Of a stretch of DNA of 54,146 nt, positions 33,520 to 41,155 are shown piece by piece. Position 1 is the stretch's first letter, and each line of letters begins with the position of its first letter. The position numbers were made by a program, and so were the translations under genes. The notes beneath the pieces are model-generated. The model made no database searches, was not told where the DNA came from, and was given only the letters and a program-made list of their open reading frames with translations. This DNA comes from CAVQGZ01 sp964356295 (lineage in GTDB: Bacteria; Actinomycetota; Actinomycetes; Jiangellales; Jiangellaceae): positions 1-54,146 of the forward strand of contig CAYHHE010000006.1 in the NCBI GenBank assembly GCA_964356295.1. The letters run 5' to 3'.

Positions 33520-33561
33520 CAGCCCCGCCCCACCGCAGCCCCGCCCCACCCCCGCCCCCGC

Positions 33562-33640
33562 TGATCACGTTTGGCACGCTTGCGTGGGGTTTGCATGGTG
33601 TCGGCGCCATGCAAACCCCACGCAAACCGTGCAAGGCCCC
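33562..33640 (+). repeat. Dispersed palindromic element, copy 2
   Basis: It starts with TGATCACGTTTGGCACGC and has a perfect 17-nt inverted repeat with arms 33582-33598 and 33607-33623 around an 8-nt loop. It is homologous to the element at 8466-8542 (opposite orientation). The arms differ between copies near the loop. As RNA this would be a very stable hairpin behind the acyl-CoA dehydrogenase gene. Confidence 0.88.
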
Positions 33641-33700
33641 GGACGGGGAGCTTGCAAGGCCCCGGACGGGGAGCTTGCAGGGGCCCGGACGGGGAGCCCC
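33631..33700 (+). repeat. Three tandem copies of a 23-bp repeat
   Basis: Copies start at 33631, 33654 and 33677. The first two are identical (GCAAGGCCCCGGACGGGGAG then CTT). The third is 24 nt and diverged. Each contains a small CCCCG/CGGGG palindrome. No coding role is evident. Confidence 0.9.
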
Positions 33701-33737
33701 CTGCCATCTCGTCCGTGCCATACGGCACGATGAGCGC

Positions 33738-34229
33738 ATGCAGTTCGGGCGCTTCTACGAGGACTTCGAGGTCGGGGCCGTCTACAAGCACTGGCCGGGC
33801 AAGACCGTCACCGAGTACGACGACCATCTGTTCTGCCTGATCACCATGAACCACCACCCGCTGCACATGGACGCGCACTATGCGGCGACGTCCACGCAGT
33901 TCGGCAAGAACGTCGTGGTCGGCAACTACATCTACTCGCTGCTGCTGGGCATGTCGGTGCCCGACATCAGCGGCAAGGCGATCGCCAACCTCGAGGTCGA
34001 GTCCCTCCGGCACGTCGCGCCGACCTTCCACGGCGACACGATCTACGGCGAGACGACGGTGCTGGACAAGAAGGAGTCCTCGTCCAAGAACGACCGCGGC
34101 GTCGTGGCGGTCGAGACGCGCGGCTACAACCAGGACGGGACGATGGTCTGCATCTTCCGCCGCAAGGTCATGGTGCCCAAGCGTGAGGTCGTCGGCGATA
34201 TGGAGCCACGACCCGAGCCGCGCGACTGA
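33738..34229 (+). CDS. MaoC-family (R)-specific hydratase
   Basis: 163 aa single hot-dog domain. MQFGRFYEDFEVGAVYKHWPGKTVTEYDD is the typical N-terminus. NHHPLHMDAHYAATSTQFGKNVVVGNY contains the catalytic Asp/His pair of hydratase-2 (xxHxDxxYA). It hydrates trans-enoyl-CoAs. In the context of a CoA-ester lyase and an acyl-CoA dehydrogenase, mesaconyl-CoA is the likely substrate, giving beta-methylmalyl-CoA. ATG 33738 is preferred over an upstream ATG that lies within the repeats. Confidence 0.88.
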   Translation: MQFGRFYEDFEVGAVYKHWPGKTVTEYDDHLFCLITMNHHPLHMDAHYAATSTQFGKNVVVGNYIYSLLLGMSVPDISGKAIANLEVESLRHVAPTFHGDTIYGETTVLDKKESSSKNDRGVVAVETRGYNQDGTMVCIFRRKVMVPKREVVGDMEPRPEPRD

Positions 34230-34233
34230 CCCG

Positions 34234-34650
34234 CTATAGCACCCCGAAGTCCCGCAGGGCCGCCAGCAGCCCCGGGGAGAGTACGGCCGACTCCATCTGC
34301 TCGACAGAGAACCAGCCCACAGCGGCCGCGTCGTCCCCGGGTCGCAGCTGCCCGCCGACCACCCGGCAGGCGTAGTCGTGGATCTCGTAGCGGTAGCGGC
34401 CCTGCGGGTCTTGGCGGCGGACCACCCCGAGCAGGGTCTCCACCTCAACGACGAGACCGGTCTCCTCGAGTACCTCCCGGACGGCGGCCGCCGCAGCGTC
34501 CTCGCCCGGGTCCGCCCGGCCGCTGGGCAATGACCAGGTTCCCATGTAGGGCTCGTGGCCGCGCTGGACCAGCAGCACCCTCCCGGCGTCATCGGTGAGC
34601 ACGCCTCCGCCACACAGCGTCCACTGTGCAGAGCGGTCGACCGGGTCCAC
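34234..34650 (-). CDS. NUDIX hydrolase
   Basis: 138 aa. The Nudix box is complete: GRADPGEDAAAAAVREVLEE followed by TGL, with the REVLEE core. The N-terminal strand (CGGGVLTDDAGRVLLVQRGHEPYMGTWSLP) is typical. Substrate is unknown (nucleotide sugars or oxidised nucleotides are common). GTG 34650 is chosen because TAGCGT on the reverse strand (34663-34658) lies seven nt upstream, consistent with a leaderless mRNA. It converges on the MaoC gene with 4 nt between the stops. Confidence 0.9.
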   Translation of the reverse strand: MDPVDRSAQWTLCGGGVLTDDAGRVLLVQRGHEPYMGTWSLPSGRADPGEDAAAAAVREVLEETGLVVEVETLLGVVRRQDPQGRYRYEIHDYACRVVGGQLRPGDDAAAVGWFSVEQMESAVLSPGLLAALRDFGVL

Positions 34651-34739
34651 CTGTCCGACGCTACGCGCGAGCGACAGCACCGGCCTCCCAAGGGCCCTCC
34701 GACCTTGACGCGACGGTCGCCAGCCGTCAGCGTCCCGGT

Positions 34740-35372
34740 ATGGATCATGCCGCTGCCTGTCCGCGGTGTGCCGCGCAGCTGAGGCCCCCCAGCGTGTGGT
34801 CCAGCCAGTGGGAGTGCAGCGCGCACGGCCCGGTGCCGCCGGTGCACCCGGTTGGAGCACCGTCGGCGGGGTGGTTGAGGCACGTGTGCGCGACGTCCCG
34901 GGTGCCGGTCTGGCTGCCGTGGCCGCTGCCCAACGGGTGGGTCGTCGCTGCCGTCGCGCCCGTGGGGGATGAGGTCACCGGCGTGCCTGCCGTCGCCGTG
35001 GTGCTCGCCTGCCCCAGCCCTGCCGGTGGGCCGGCCGAGGTCCTGCTGGTCTCCGAGCAGCCCGGCGTCGGGATCGCCACCAGGCTCGCGGGGCTCCCCG
35101 GGACCGACCCCGGTGCCGTGGTCCACGGCACGCCCTACACCCGCGGGAGGTTCGGTGGGCACCCGGTCCCGTTGTGGCTGGTGCCCGACAGCCACGACAC
35201 CGCGGTGGTGGTGGGGGAGCGCGACCTGCTGTGGATCTGGGTGCTGGTGCGGCCGGCTGCCGCGGGGGCGCTGCTGCTGGACGAGATGAGGTTCATCGAC
35301 GCGCGGGACCTCGGCGAGGAGATCCGAGTCCTTCCCTACGGCGCGCGCAGCACGTGGCTCGACCCCGGGTGA
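34740..35372 (+). CDS. DUF6758-like protein with zinc-ribbon-like N-terminus
   Basis: 210 aa. Starts MDHAAACPRCAAQLRPP and continues with WSSQWECSAHGPVPPVHP, a C-x2-C...C-x2-H zinc-ribbon-like pair of sites. RVPVWLPWPLPNGWVVAAVA is the core motif of this actinobacterial family, usually found next to PHP-domain and ParA genes. Function is unknown. ATG 34740 is chosen because the cysteine motif begins just after it. It is divergent from the NUDIX gene. Confidence 0.78.
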   Translation: MDHAAACPRCAAQLRPPSVWSSQWECSAHGPVPPVHPVGAPSAGWLRHVCATSRVPVWLPWPLPNGWVVAAVAPVGDEVTGVPAVAVVLACPSPAGGPAEVLLVSEQPGVGIATRLAGLPGTDPGAVVHGTPYTRGRFGGHPVPLWLVPDSHDTAVVVGERDLLWIWVLVRPAAAGALLLDEMRFIDARDLGEEIRVLPYGARSTWLDPG

Positions 35373-35442
35373 GCCACCCCGCGACGTCGACAGGTGGGTA
35401 GCACGGCCCTGACGCCGGTGATGCGGCTACCGTCGTCCGGTC

Positions 35443-36282
35443 ATGCGGATCGACCTGCACACCCACTCCTCGGCGTCCGACGGCACCGAGTCCCCGGCCG
35501 ACCTGGTCGCCGCCGCGCGCGACGCCGGTCTGGACGTGGTCGCGATCGCCGACCACGACACCACCGCCGGCTGGGACGACGCGGCCCGAGCCGGAGAGCG
35601 GCTGGGGGTCGAGGTCGTGCCGGCGGTGGAGATCTCCACCACGTACCGCGGGGCCGACGTGCATCTGCTGGCTCTGTGGCCCGACCGGGACGACCCGGAG
35701 CTGCAGTCCATGCTGGCCGCCATCCGGGACGGACGGGAGCACCGGGTGCCACGGATGCTGGACGGGCTGGCCAGGCACGGAATCCACCTGACGATGCAGG
35801 ATGTGCAGCGCGCCGCCGGCCCCGCCGCGTCGCTGGGACGGCCGCACCTCGCCGACGCCCTCATCGCGGCCGGTGTGGTCGGCTCGCGGGAGGAGGCCTT
35901 CGCGCGGTGGCTGGGGGAGGGTCGGCCCGGGCACGTGTCCAAGCCGGCGCCACCGCTGGCTCGGGCCATCGCCGTGGTCCACGAGGCGGGCGGCGTGGCG
36001 GTGCTCGCCCATCCGTGGGGTCGCGGCAGCCGCAAGGTCCTGGAGGAGGCAGACCTTGCCGCGCTGGCTGCCGCCGGGCTTGACGGGCTCGAGGTCGACC
36101 ATGTCGACCACGACCCGGACGACCGCACCCGGCTCAGGAGGATCGCCGGGACTCTCGGCCTGATCGTCACCGGGGCCAGCGACTACCACGGCGCGGGCAA
36201 GGCCGGGGTGGGGCTGGGGATGAACCTCACCGATCCGGCCGCCTACACCGCCCTGCGCGCGCGGAGCCGCCTGGCGGGGTGA
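35443..36282 (+). CDS. PHP-domain phosphoesterase
   Basis: 279 aa metal-dependent phosphoesterase. The four PHP motifs are visible: MRIDLHTHSSASDGT (metal ligands), AIADHDTTAGW, the glutamate of VVPAVEIST, and the distal AHPWG and GASDYHG histidines. The protein length and motifs fit the YciV/RNase AM-like group that removes phosphate from 3',5'-bisphosphonucleotides or 5'-RNA ends. TACCGT (35428-35433) lies nine nt upstream of the ATG. Confidence 0.9.
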   Translation: MRIDLHTHSSASDGTESPADLVAAARDAGLDVVAIADHDTTAGWDDAARAGERLGVEVVPAVEISTTYRGADVHLLALWPDRDDPELQSMLAAIRDGREHRVPRMLDGLARHGIHLTMQDVQRAAGPAASLGRPHLADALIAAGVVGSREEAFARWLGEGRPGHVSKPAPPLARAIAVVHEAGGVAVLAHPWGRGSRKVLEEADLAALAAAGLDGLEVDHVDHDPDDRTRLRRIAGTLGLIVTGASDYHGAGKAGVGLGMNLTDPAAYTALRARSRLAG

Positions 36283-36338
36283 TGACCGGCACGTCTCGCG
36301 CGCCGTCGGTGCGACTACCGAGGCATCTGCCCGGACGG

Positions 36339-37619
36339 TCAGGCCGCGGGGCCTGCCGCGGCGCCTTGGGCTGAGCTGGACCCGGAGGCAGCCTGAGTCG
36401 CCGGAAGCCAGAACCATACCGAGGTACCCGCCGGATGCGAACACCATCCCCAGCGGCGGACGACCCGGTCGACGATCATCAAGCCACGACCGTGGTGCTC
36501 CCGTCCAGGCCATGTCGGCGAACCGTCGGAGGGACCGGAGTCCGAGACGATCGTCTCGACGATGCGTCCGCGAACCGAGCAGCGCAGCCGGACCGGAGCC
36601 GTGGCGTGCACGAGCCCGTTGCTCACCAGCTCGCTGGTGAGCAGCTCGGCGTCGTCGAGGTCACCGGGGCCCAGGTAGGGCGCGAGCGCCCGGCGGACCT
36701 CGCGTCGCGCCCGCGGGACGTCGGCGGTGTCGGGTCCCAGGGTGAGGGTCAGGGTCGTCCGTCGGGGGAGCCAGCGGTCCCAGAACACCCCAAGCCTGGC
36801 GGCCGTTCCTGCGGGGTCCTCCACCGCCGGGGAGTGGCCCACTACCGGCATCACCTGGTGCTCCCCGCCCGTCTCGGCCGCCAACGTGGCCTGCTCCTGG
36901 ACCGGCCAGCCATCGTCGAGCTCCCCGCTGAGCACCAGCACGGGGACCGGAACCTGCGCCAGTCGGCCCGCGAGAGGAGGTGCCGTGCGAAGCAGAGACG
37001 TTCGGGCGAGCATCGCAGCGCGGCTCCCCGACAGATGACGCCGGTGCATCCACGCCTCGATGTCGTCCGGGACGGCGGGTACCCCGACCTGGCGGTCGTG
37101 GCTGCGCATGACCTGCCAGGCGGCCTCGAGCCCCGACTCGACCAGCACGCGCTCGAGCCCGCGCAGCAGCCGGTGGCGCTCGACCGGCAGCGCGCCGGGT
37201 CCGGAGCAGAGCATGACCAGCGAGTTCACCGCGAGCGGGTCCTGGATGGACGCCGTGGCCGCGATCAGTCCCCCCAGGGAGTGCCCGAGCAGGTCCACGG
37301 GCTTCTCCGATACCGAAGCCGCCACGGCCCGCAGGTCCTCGGCCAGGGCGTCCAGGGTGTAGGCGGACGGGTCCTCGGGGCCCGGTGTCTCGAACTGGCC
37401 TCGCTGGTCGATCGCGACCACGCGTCGGCCCGCTCGCGCCACCTCGGGCATGAGCGTGAGGAAGTCCTCCTTGCTGCCCGTCCATCCCGGGACGAGCAGC
37501 ACGACCGGCGCCTGGCTGTGCGCCGGCCCGGCGACCAGCGCGGCGAACGCACCTCGTGCGGTCGGCACGACGGTCGGGGACACCCCGTGCGGACGCGTCA
37601 ACGTCGCAGGGGTGCTCAC
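36339..37619 (-). CDS. Fusion of alpha/beta-hydrolase with RsbW-type histidine-kinase-like ATPase
   Basis: 426 aa with two joined domains. Residues about 15-275 are an alpha/beta-hydrolase: nucleophile in LLGHSLGGLIAA, acid in GELDDGWP, base in VVGHSPAVEDP, so the triad is complete. Residues about 285-405 are an HATPase_c_2 domain: the N-box ELVSNGLVHA, then VSDSGPSDG and GRGLMIVDRVVRRWG. The linker is only a few residues. GTG 37619 is chosen because TACCGT (37631-37626, reverse strand) lies six nt upstream; the longer in-frame start at 37652 is upstream of that -10. In Bacillus the separate RsbQ hydrolase and RsbW kinase both control sigma-B; a similar stress switch is a guess here. Confidence 0.88.
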   Translation of the reverse strand: MSTPATLTRPHGVSPTVVPTARGAFAALVAGPAHSQAPVVLLVPGWTGSKEDFLTLMPEVARAGRRVVAIDQRGQFETPGPEDPSAYTLDALAEDLRAVAASVSEKPVDLLGHSLGGLIAATASIQDPLAVNSLVMLCSGPGALPVERHRLLRGLERVLVESGLEAAWQVMRSHDRQVGVPAVPDDIEAWMHRRHLSGSRAAMLARTSLLRTAPPLAGRLAQVPVPVLVLSGELDDGWPVQEQATLAAETGGEHQVMPVVGHSPAVEDPAGTAARLGVFWDRWLPRRTTLTLTLGPDTADVPRARREVRRALAPYLGPGDLDDAELLTSELVSNGLVHATAPVRLRCSVRGRIVETIVSDSGPSDGSPTWPGREHHGRGLMIVDRVVRRWGWCSHPAGTSVWFWLPATQAASGSSSAQGAAAGPAA

Positions 37620-37762
37620 ACTGTGACGGTACCCACGACGGTGCCGGTTCAACCCTCATGCGCTCGGCGGCGGCGAACGGGGCATGATGGGAGCGCGCGG
37701 CAAGGCGCACGAGGGCTGTCGCTCCAGTCGCATGTGCCATCGACGACCCGGGGAGGAACAGG

Positions 37763-38548
37763 GTGACCCGCACCATCGCAGTCACCAACCAGAAGGGCGG
37801 CGTGGCGAAGACGACGACCGCGGCGTCGCTCGGTGTCGCCCTCGCCGAGCTCGGCCAGCGGGTGCTGCTGGTCGACCTCGACCCGCAGGCGTGCCTGACC
37901 TTCTCGCTGGGCATCGACCCCGAGGACCTGGACACGTCGGTGTCCCATGTCCTGACCCAGGGGATGGCTGCCGAGGACGTCATCATCGGCACGCAAGAGG
38001 GCATCGACCTGCTGCCCGCCACCATCGAGCTGGCCGGCGCGGAGGCGACCCTGCTCACCAGGACAGGGCGTGAGCTGACGCTGCGGATGTCGCTGGAGGA
38101 GGTGTCGGCCGAGTACGACTGGGTCTTCCTCGACAGCCCACCGTCCCTGGGGGTACTGACGGTCAACGCCCTCACCGCCGCGCGCGAGGTGCTGATCCCG
38201 CTGCAGTGCGAGACGCTGTCCCACCGGGGTGTCGGCCAGCTGCTGGACACCATCCATGACGTCCGACGGCTGCTCAACCCGCGGCTGCGTGTCATGGGAG
38301 TGCTGCCGACCCTGTTCGACAGCCGCACCCTGCACTCCCAGGCGGTTCTGGCCGACGTGGCCGAGCGCTACCAGCTCCCCATCCTCACCCCACCGATCCC
38401 CAAGTCGATCCGCTTCGCCGAGGCACCGGCTGTGGGCCGGTCGATCCTGGCGACCTCGCGTCGGTCAAAGGGCGCGGCCGCCTACCGGGAGGTCGCTCGG
38501 GGGATCCTCGACGGTGCCTCGAAGGCCAGCGTCCCGACCTCGGCCTAG
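37763..38548 (+). CDS. ParA/Soj-family ATPase (orphan)
   Basis: 261 aa. The deviant Walker A is NQKGGVAKTTTAASLGVALAE. The switch region DYDWVFLDSPPSLGVLTVNAL-type block is seen near residue 120, and VDLDPQACLTF follows Walker A. No parB or parS-like partner is adjacent, so it is an orphan ParA, like the Rv3213c-type protein; its cargo is unknown. The GTG has GGGGAGGAAC just upstream. The TAG stop (38546-38548) is shared with the stop of the opposing helicase gene through the palindrome CTAG. Confidence 0.9.
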   Translation: MTRTIAVTNQKGGVAKTTTAASLGVALAELGQRVLLVDLDPQACLTFSLGIDPEDLDTSVSHVLTQGMAAEDVIIGTQEGIDLLPATIELAGAEATLLTRTGRELTLRMSLEEVSAEYDWVFLDSPPSLGVLTVNALTAAREVLIPLQCETLSHRGVGQLLDTIHDVRRLLNPRLRVMGVLPTLFDSRTLHSQAVLADVAERYQLPILTPPIPKSIRFAEAPAVGRSILATSRRSKGAAAYREVARGILDGASKASVPTSA

Positions 38549-40020
38549 GACGATGGGCCGGGCCCTGTCCCGGCGCCCTTCCCGCCGCCTCCGCGGGTTC
38601 GCCGACGCCGGCGAGGACGCGGCGCGGCAGGCGGCTCGGTCGGCTCCCCGCCGCCGGTGCCGGTCCCGGCCACCGCCGCGTCCGCCGCGGGCTGCTGGCG
38701 CTGGCCGGAGCTGCGTCCGGACGCGCTGCGCCGACGGGGGCGACGCTCGTTCCGCTCGTCCTCCCGCCGGGGCTGCAGGTCGCCTCCGCCGCCGGGCGGG
38801 ACGCCGTGCGCATCGGACGGGATGCCCAGGTCGTGGAAGAGGTGCTCGCTGGTCGAGTAGGTCTCCGGTGGGTCTGGGTAGGGCAGGTCGAGAGCGGCGT
38901 TGATGGCGCTCCACCTCGGCAGGTCCTCCCAGTCCACCAAGGTGATCGCCACCCCGGACGCGCCGGCCCGGCCGGTTCGCCCGATCCTGTGCAGGTAGGT
39001 CTTCTCGTCCTCCGGGCAGGACACGTTGACCACGTGCGTCACCCCGTCCACGTCGATGCCCCGGGCGGCCACGTCGGTGGCCACGAGCACGTCGACCTTG
39101 CCGGAGCGAAAGGCTGCCAAGGAGTGCTCCCTGGCCTGCTGGTTGAGATCGCCGTGCACCGCCGCGACCGAGAAGCCCCGCCGTCTGAGCTCGTCGGCAA
39201 GGGCCTGCGTCTGCCGCTTGGTGCGGGCGAACATCATCACCAGCCCGCGGCTCTCGGCCTGCAGGATGCGAGCCAGCACCTCCTCCTTGTCCATCCGGTG
39301 CGCCCGGTAGACGAACTGGGCGGTGGTCGGGACGGTGGCGTTCTCGTCCGGGGACTCGGCGCGGACGTTGACCGGATGACGCATGTAGCGGCGGGCGAGC
39401 GTGATCACGTCGGCGGGCATGGTCGCGGAGAACAACATCGTCTGGCGCAGCTCGGGCGTCATCGACAGCAAGGTCTCGACGTCTGGGAGGAACCCGAGGT
39501 CGAGCATCTCGTCCGCCTCGTCCAGCACGACCACCTTGACGTGCCCGAGGTCCAGCTGTCCCTGCCGTGCCAGGTCGAGGAGCCGTCCAGGCGTGCCCAC
39601 GACCACGTCGGTGCCACTGCGCAGCGCCTCCAGCTGGGGCTCGTACGCCCGACCGCCGAAGATGGTGAGGATCCGCGTCGGCCGGTCCTGTGCTGCTGCC
39701 ACCAGGTCGTCGGCCACCTGAAGGGCGAGCTCGCGCGTGGGCGTGACGACAAGCGCCTGCGGCTTGCCCGGTGCCGACAGGTCGTCGTAGTCGGGGTCGG
39801 CCGGGCTGAGGATGCGCTGCAGCAGGGGGAGCCCGAAGGCGAGGGTCTTCCCGGTGCCGGTGCGGGCCTGCCCGATGAGGTCGGTCCCTGTCAACGCGAC
39901 GGGGATGGCCATCTGCTGCACGGGGAACGGGGTGGTTATGCCACGGCGCTCCAACGGCTTGGTGAGGCTCGGCATGACGCCGAGGGAGCCAAAGGTCGGG
40001 TGGTCGTCCTCGACGTTCAG
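38545..40020 (-). CDS. DEAD-box RNA helicase (RhlE-like), probable CTG start
   Basis: About 491 aa. TFGSLGV holds the upstream aromatic of the Q-motif and PFPVQQMAIP the glutamine. Also present: ARTGTGKT (Walker A), PTRELALQV, VVLDEADEMLD (DEAD), SATMP, ARGIDVDGVTHVVN and HRIGRTGRAG. The C-terminal tail is basic and Gly/Arg/Pro-rich, suited to RNA binding. ATG 40128 lies upstream of a TAGACT -10 (40108-40103), and ATG 39975 would remove the Q-motif aromatic. GAGGAG at 40033-40028 lies seven nt before CTG 40020, which begins LNVEDDHPTFG. I therefore propose the CTG start. It unwinds RNA structures in decay or ribosome assembly. Confidence 0.87.
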   Translation of the reverse strand: MNVEDDHPTFGSLGVMPSLTKPLERRGITTPFPVQQMAIPVALTGTDLIGQARTGTGKTLAFGLPLLQRILSPADPDYDDLSAPGKPQALVVTPTRELALQVADDLVAAAQDRPTRILTIFGGRAYEPQLEALRSGTDVVVGTPGRLLDLARQGQLDLGHVKVVVLDEADEMLDLGFLPDVETLLSMTPELRQTMLFSATMPADVITLARRYMRHPVNVRAESPDENATVPTTAQFVYRAHRMDKEEVLARILQAESRGLVMMFARTKRQTQALADELRRRGFSVAAVHGDLNQQAREHSLAAFRSGKVDVLVATDVAARGIDVDGVTHVVNVSCPEDEKTYLHRIGRTGRAGASGVAITLVDWEDLPRWSAINAALDLPYPDPPETYSTSEHLFHDLGIPSDAHGVPPGGGGDLQPRREDERNERRPRRRSASGRSSGQRQQPAADAAVAGTGTGGGEPTEPPAAPRPRRRRRTRGGGGKGAGTGPGPSS

Positions 40021-40027
40021 TCGTCGT

Positions 40028-40033
40028 CTCCTC
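40028..40033 (-). promoter_or_regulatory. Shine-Dalgarno supporting CTG start of the DEAD-box gene
   Basis: GAGGAG on the reverse strand is spaced seven nt from the in-frame CTG at 40020-40018. No ATG, GTG or TTG lies between the predicted transcript start and the first conserved residue of the helicase domain. Confidence 0.55.
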
Positions 40034-40102
40034 GGTTGCGTTGGCTCCCCGGGTCGCGCGATCTCTTGGTCGCGTCGACTTCCCGGTTCGTCGTGCTCAG
40101 GA

Positions 40103-40112
40103 AGTCTAGTCT
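40103..40112. promoter_or_regulatory. Overlapping divergent -10 elements between DEAD-box and ferritin-like genes
   Basis: Forward TAGTCT (40107-40112) is six nt before the ferritin-like GTG. Reverse TAGACT (40108-40103) points at the helicase gene, leaving an 80-nt leader with a Shine-Dalgarno. The hexamers overlap on TA 40107-40108. Confidence 0.55.
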
Positions 40113-40118
40113 GCGTGC

Positions 40119-40826
40119 GTGGATCCATCCGACCCCGACGTCGCTCCGGTCCGGGACGACCTCGCTGACCCCGACTACCGGGCCGCTGTGGTGGACCTGC
40201 TCGGCGTCCTCGCCTACGGAGAGCTCTCGGCCTTCGAGCGACTCGTCGGCGATGCGCGCCTGGCCCCGACGGTGGCCGACAAGGTCGCGCTGTCCGGGAT
40301 GGCCGTCGCGGAGTTCCGCCACTTCCGGCGGCTGCAGGATCGGCTGCGCGAGCTCGGCGTCGACCCCGAGTCGGCCATGGAGCCGTTCCGGGCGGCAGTG
40401 GACGAGTTCCACCGCTCCACGGCCCCATCCACCTGGCTCGAAGGCCTGGTCAAGGCCTACGTCGGGGACGGGATCGGGGAGGACTTCTACACCGAGATCG
40501 CAGCCTTCCTCGACCCGGCCACGCGCGAGCTCGTGGTGGAGGTCATGGCCGACCTCGGTCACAGCAGCTTCGCCATCGACCGCGTCCGGGCGGCCATCGC
40601 CGAGGACCCCAGGGTGGCTGGCCGGTTGGCGCTGTGGGGTCGGCGGCTGGTCGGCGAGGCCCTGTCGCAGGCGCAGCAGGTTGCTGCCGAGCGCGACTCG
40701 CTGGACGCGTTGTTCGTCGGAAGCGAGTCGCGTCCAGGCATCGGGCTCGGCGGCGTGGGAGCCATCTTCAGGAGGATCATCGAAGCTCACGCTCGGCGCA
40801 TGGCGTCCCTGGGCCTGGCCGCGTAG
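40119..40826 (+). CDS. Ferritin-like-fold protein (Rv3210c-like)
   Basis: 235 aa, all-helical. Candidate di-iron ligands occur in LAYGELSAFERL (Glu), MAVAEFRHFRRL (Glu, His), YVGDGIGEDFYTEI (Asp/Glu) and MADLGHSSFAID (His), the layout of ferritin-like tRNA-hydroxylase/MiaE-related proteins. Function is unproven. GTG 40119 lies six nt after TAGTCT, consistent with a leaderless transcript. It is divergent from the DEAD-box helicase and convergent with the DUF3107 gene, as in mycobacteria. Confidence 0.83.
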   Translation: MDPSDPDVAPVRDDLADPDYRAAVVDLLGVLAYGELSAFERLVGDARLAPTVADKVALSGMAVAEFRHFRRLQDRLRELGVDPESAMEPFRAAVDEFHRSTAPSTWLEGLVKAYVGDGIGEDFYTEIAAFLDPATRELVVEVMADLGHSSFAIDRVRAAIAEDPRVAGRLALWGRRLVGEALSQAQQVAAERDSLDALFVGSESRPGIGLGGVGAIFRRIIEAHARRMASLGLAA

Positions 40827-40848
40827 CGCGGATCGTCAGGCCGCGCGC

Positions 40849-41073
40849 TCAGGCGGTGCCGAAGCCGACCCGGCGCTCCATCGGCTCGCCGATCTCCACG
40901 TAGCTGATCCGCTCGCCGGCCACCACGAAGAGCCGACCCCGGTCGTCGGCAAGGGTGAGCACCCCGCCGTCTGTCATCGCCTTGGTGACGGACTCCTCGA
41001 CCTCGTCGCGAGACTGGGTGCTCTCCAGCGAGAGCTCTCGAGGTGCGTACTGGACGCCAATCTTGATCTCCAC
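40849..41073 (-). CDS. DUF3107 family small protein
   Basis: 74 aa. EIKIGVQYAPRELSLESTQ and GRLFVVAGERISYVEIG are the conserved core of this actinobacterial family (TB9.4/Rv3208A type). Function is unknown. The start is GTG. It lies between the ferritin-like gene (convergent, 22 nt) and the tetR gene, transcribed in the same direction as tetR; this three-gene arrangement is conserved. Confidence 0.92.
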   Translation of the reverse strand: MEIKIGVQYAPRELSLESTQSRDEVEESVTKAMTDGGVLTLADDRGRLFVVAGERISYVEIGEPMERRVGFGTA

Positions 41074-41155
41074 AGCTGCGGTCGCTTCCTTGCCTCGGCG
41101 ATGATGAAGGGCCCGTTCGGCCGAGGGTCCAGGCTAGCCGTACCCGTCCGGAGCG

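Larger units (their letters stand above)
33520..33737. other. Intergenic gap between acyl-CoA dehydrogenase and MaoC gene
   Basis: This 218-base gap is filled mainly by repeats: a dispersed palindromic element (33562-33640) and three 23-bp direct repeats (33631-33700). The last 37 bases lead to the MaoC gene and show no clear promoter or strong Shine-Dalgarno. Confidence 0.7.

Noticed and set aside
33520..33737. Small gene or tRNA in the gap before the MaoC gene
   Set aside because: The sequence is explained by the palindromic element and the 23-bp repeats; no cloverleaf or coding signal is visible.
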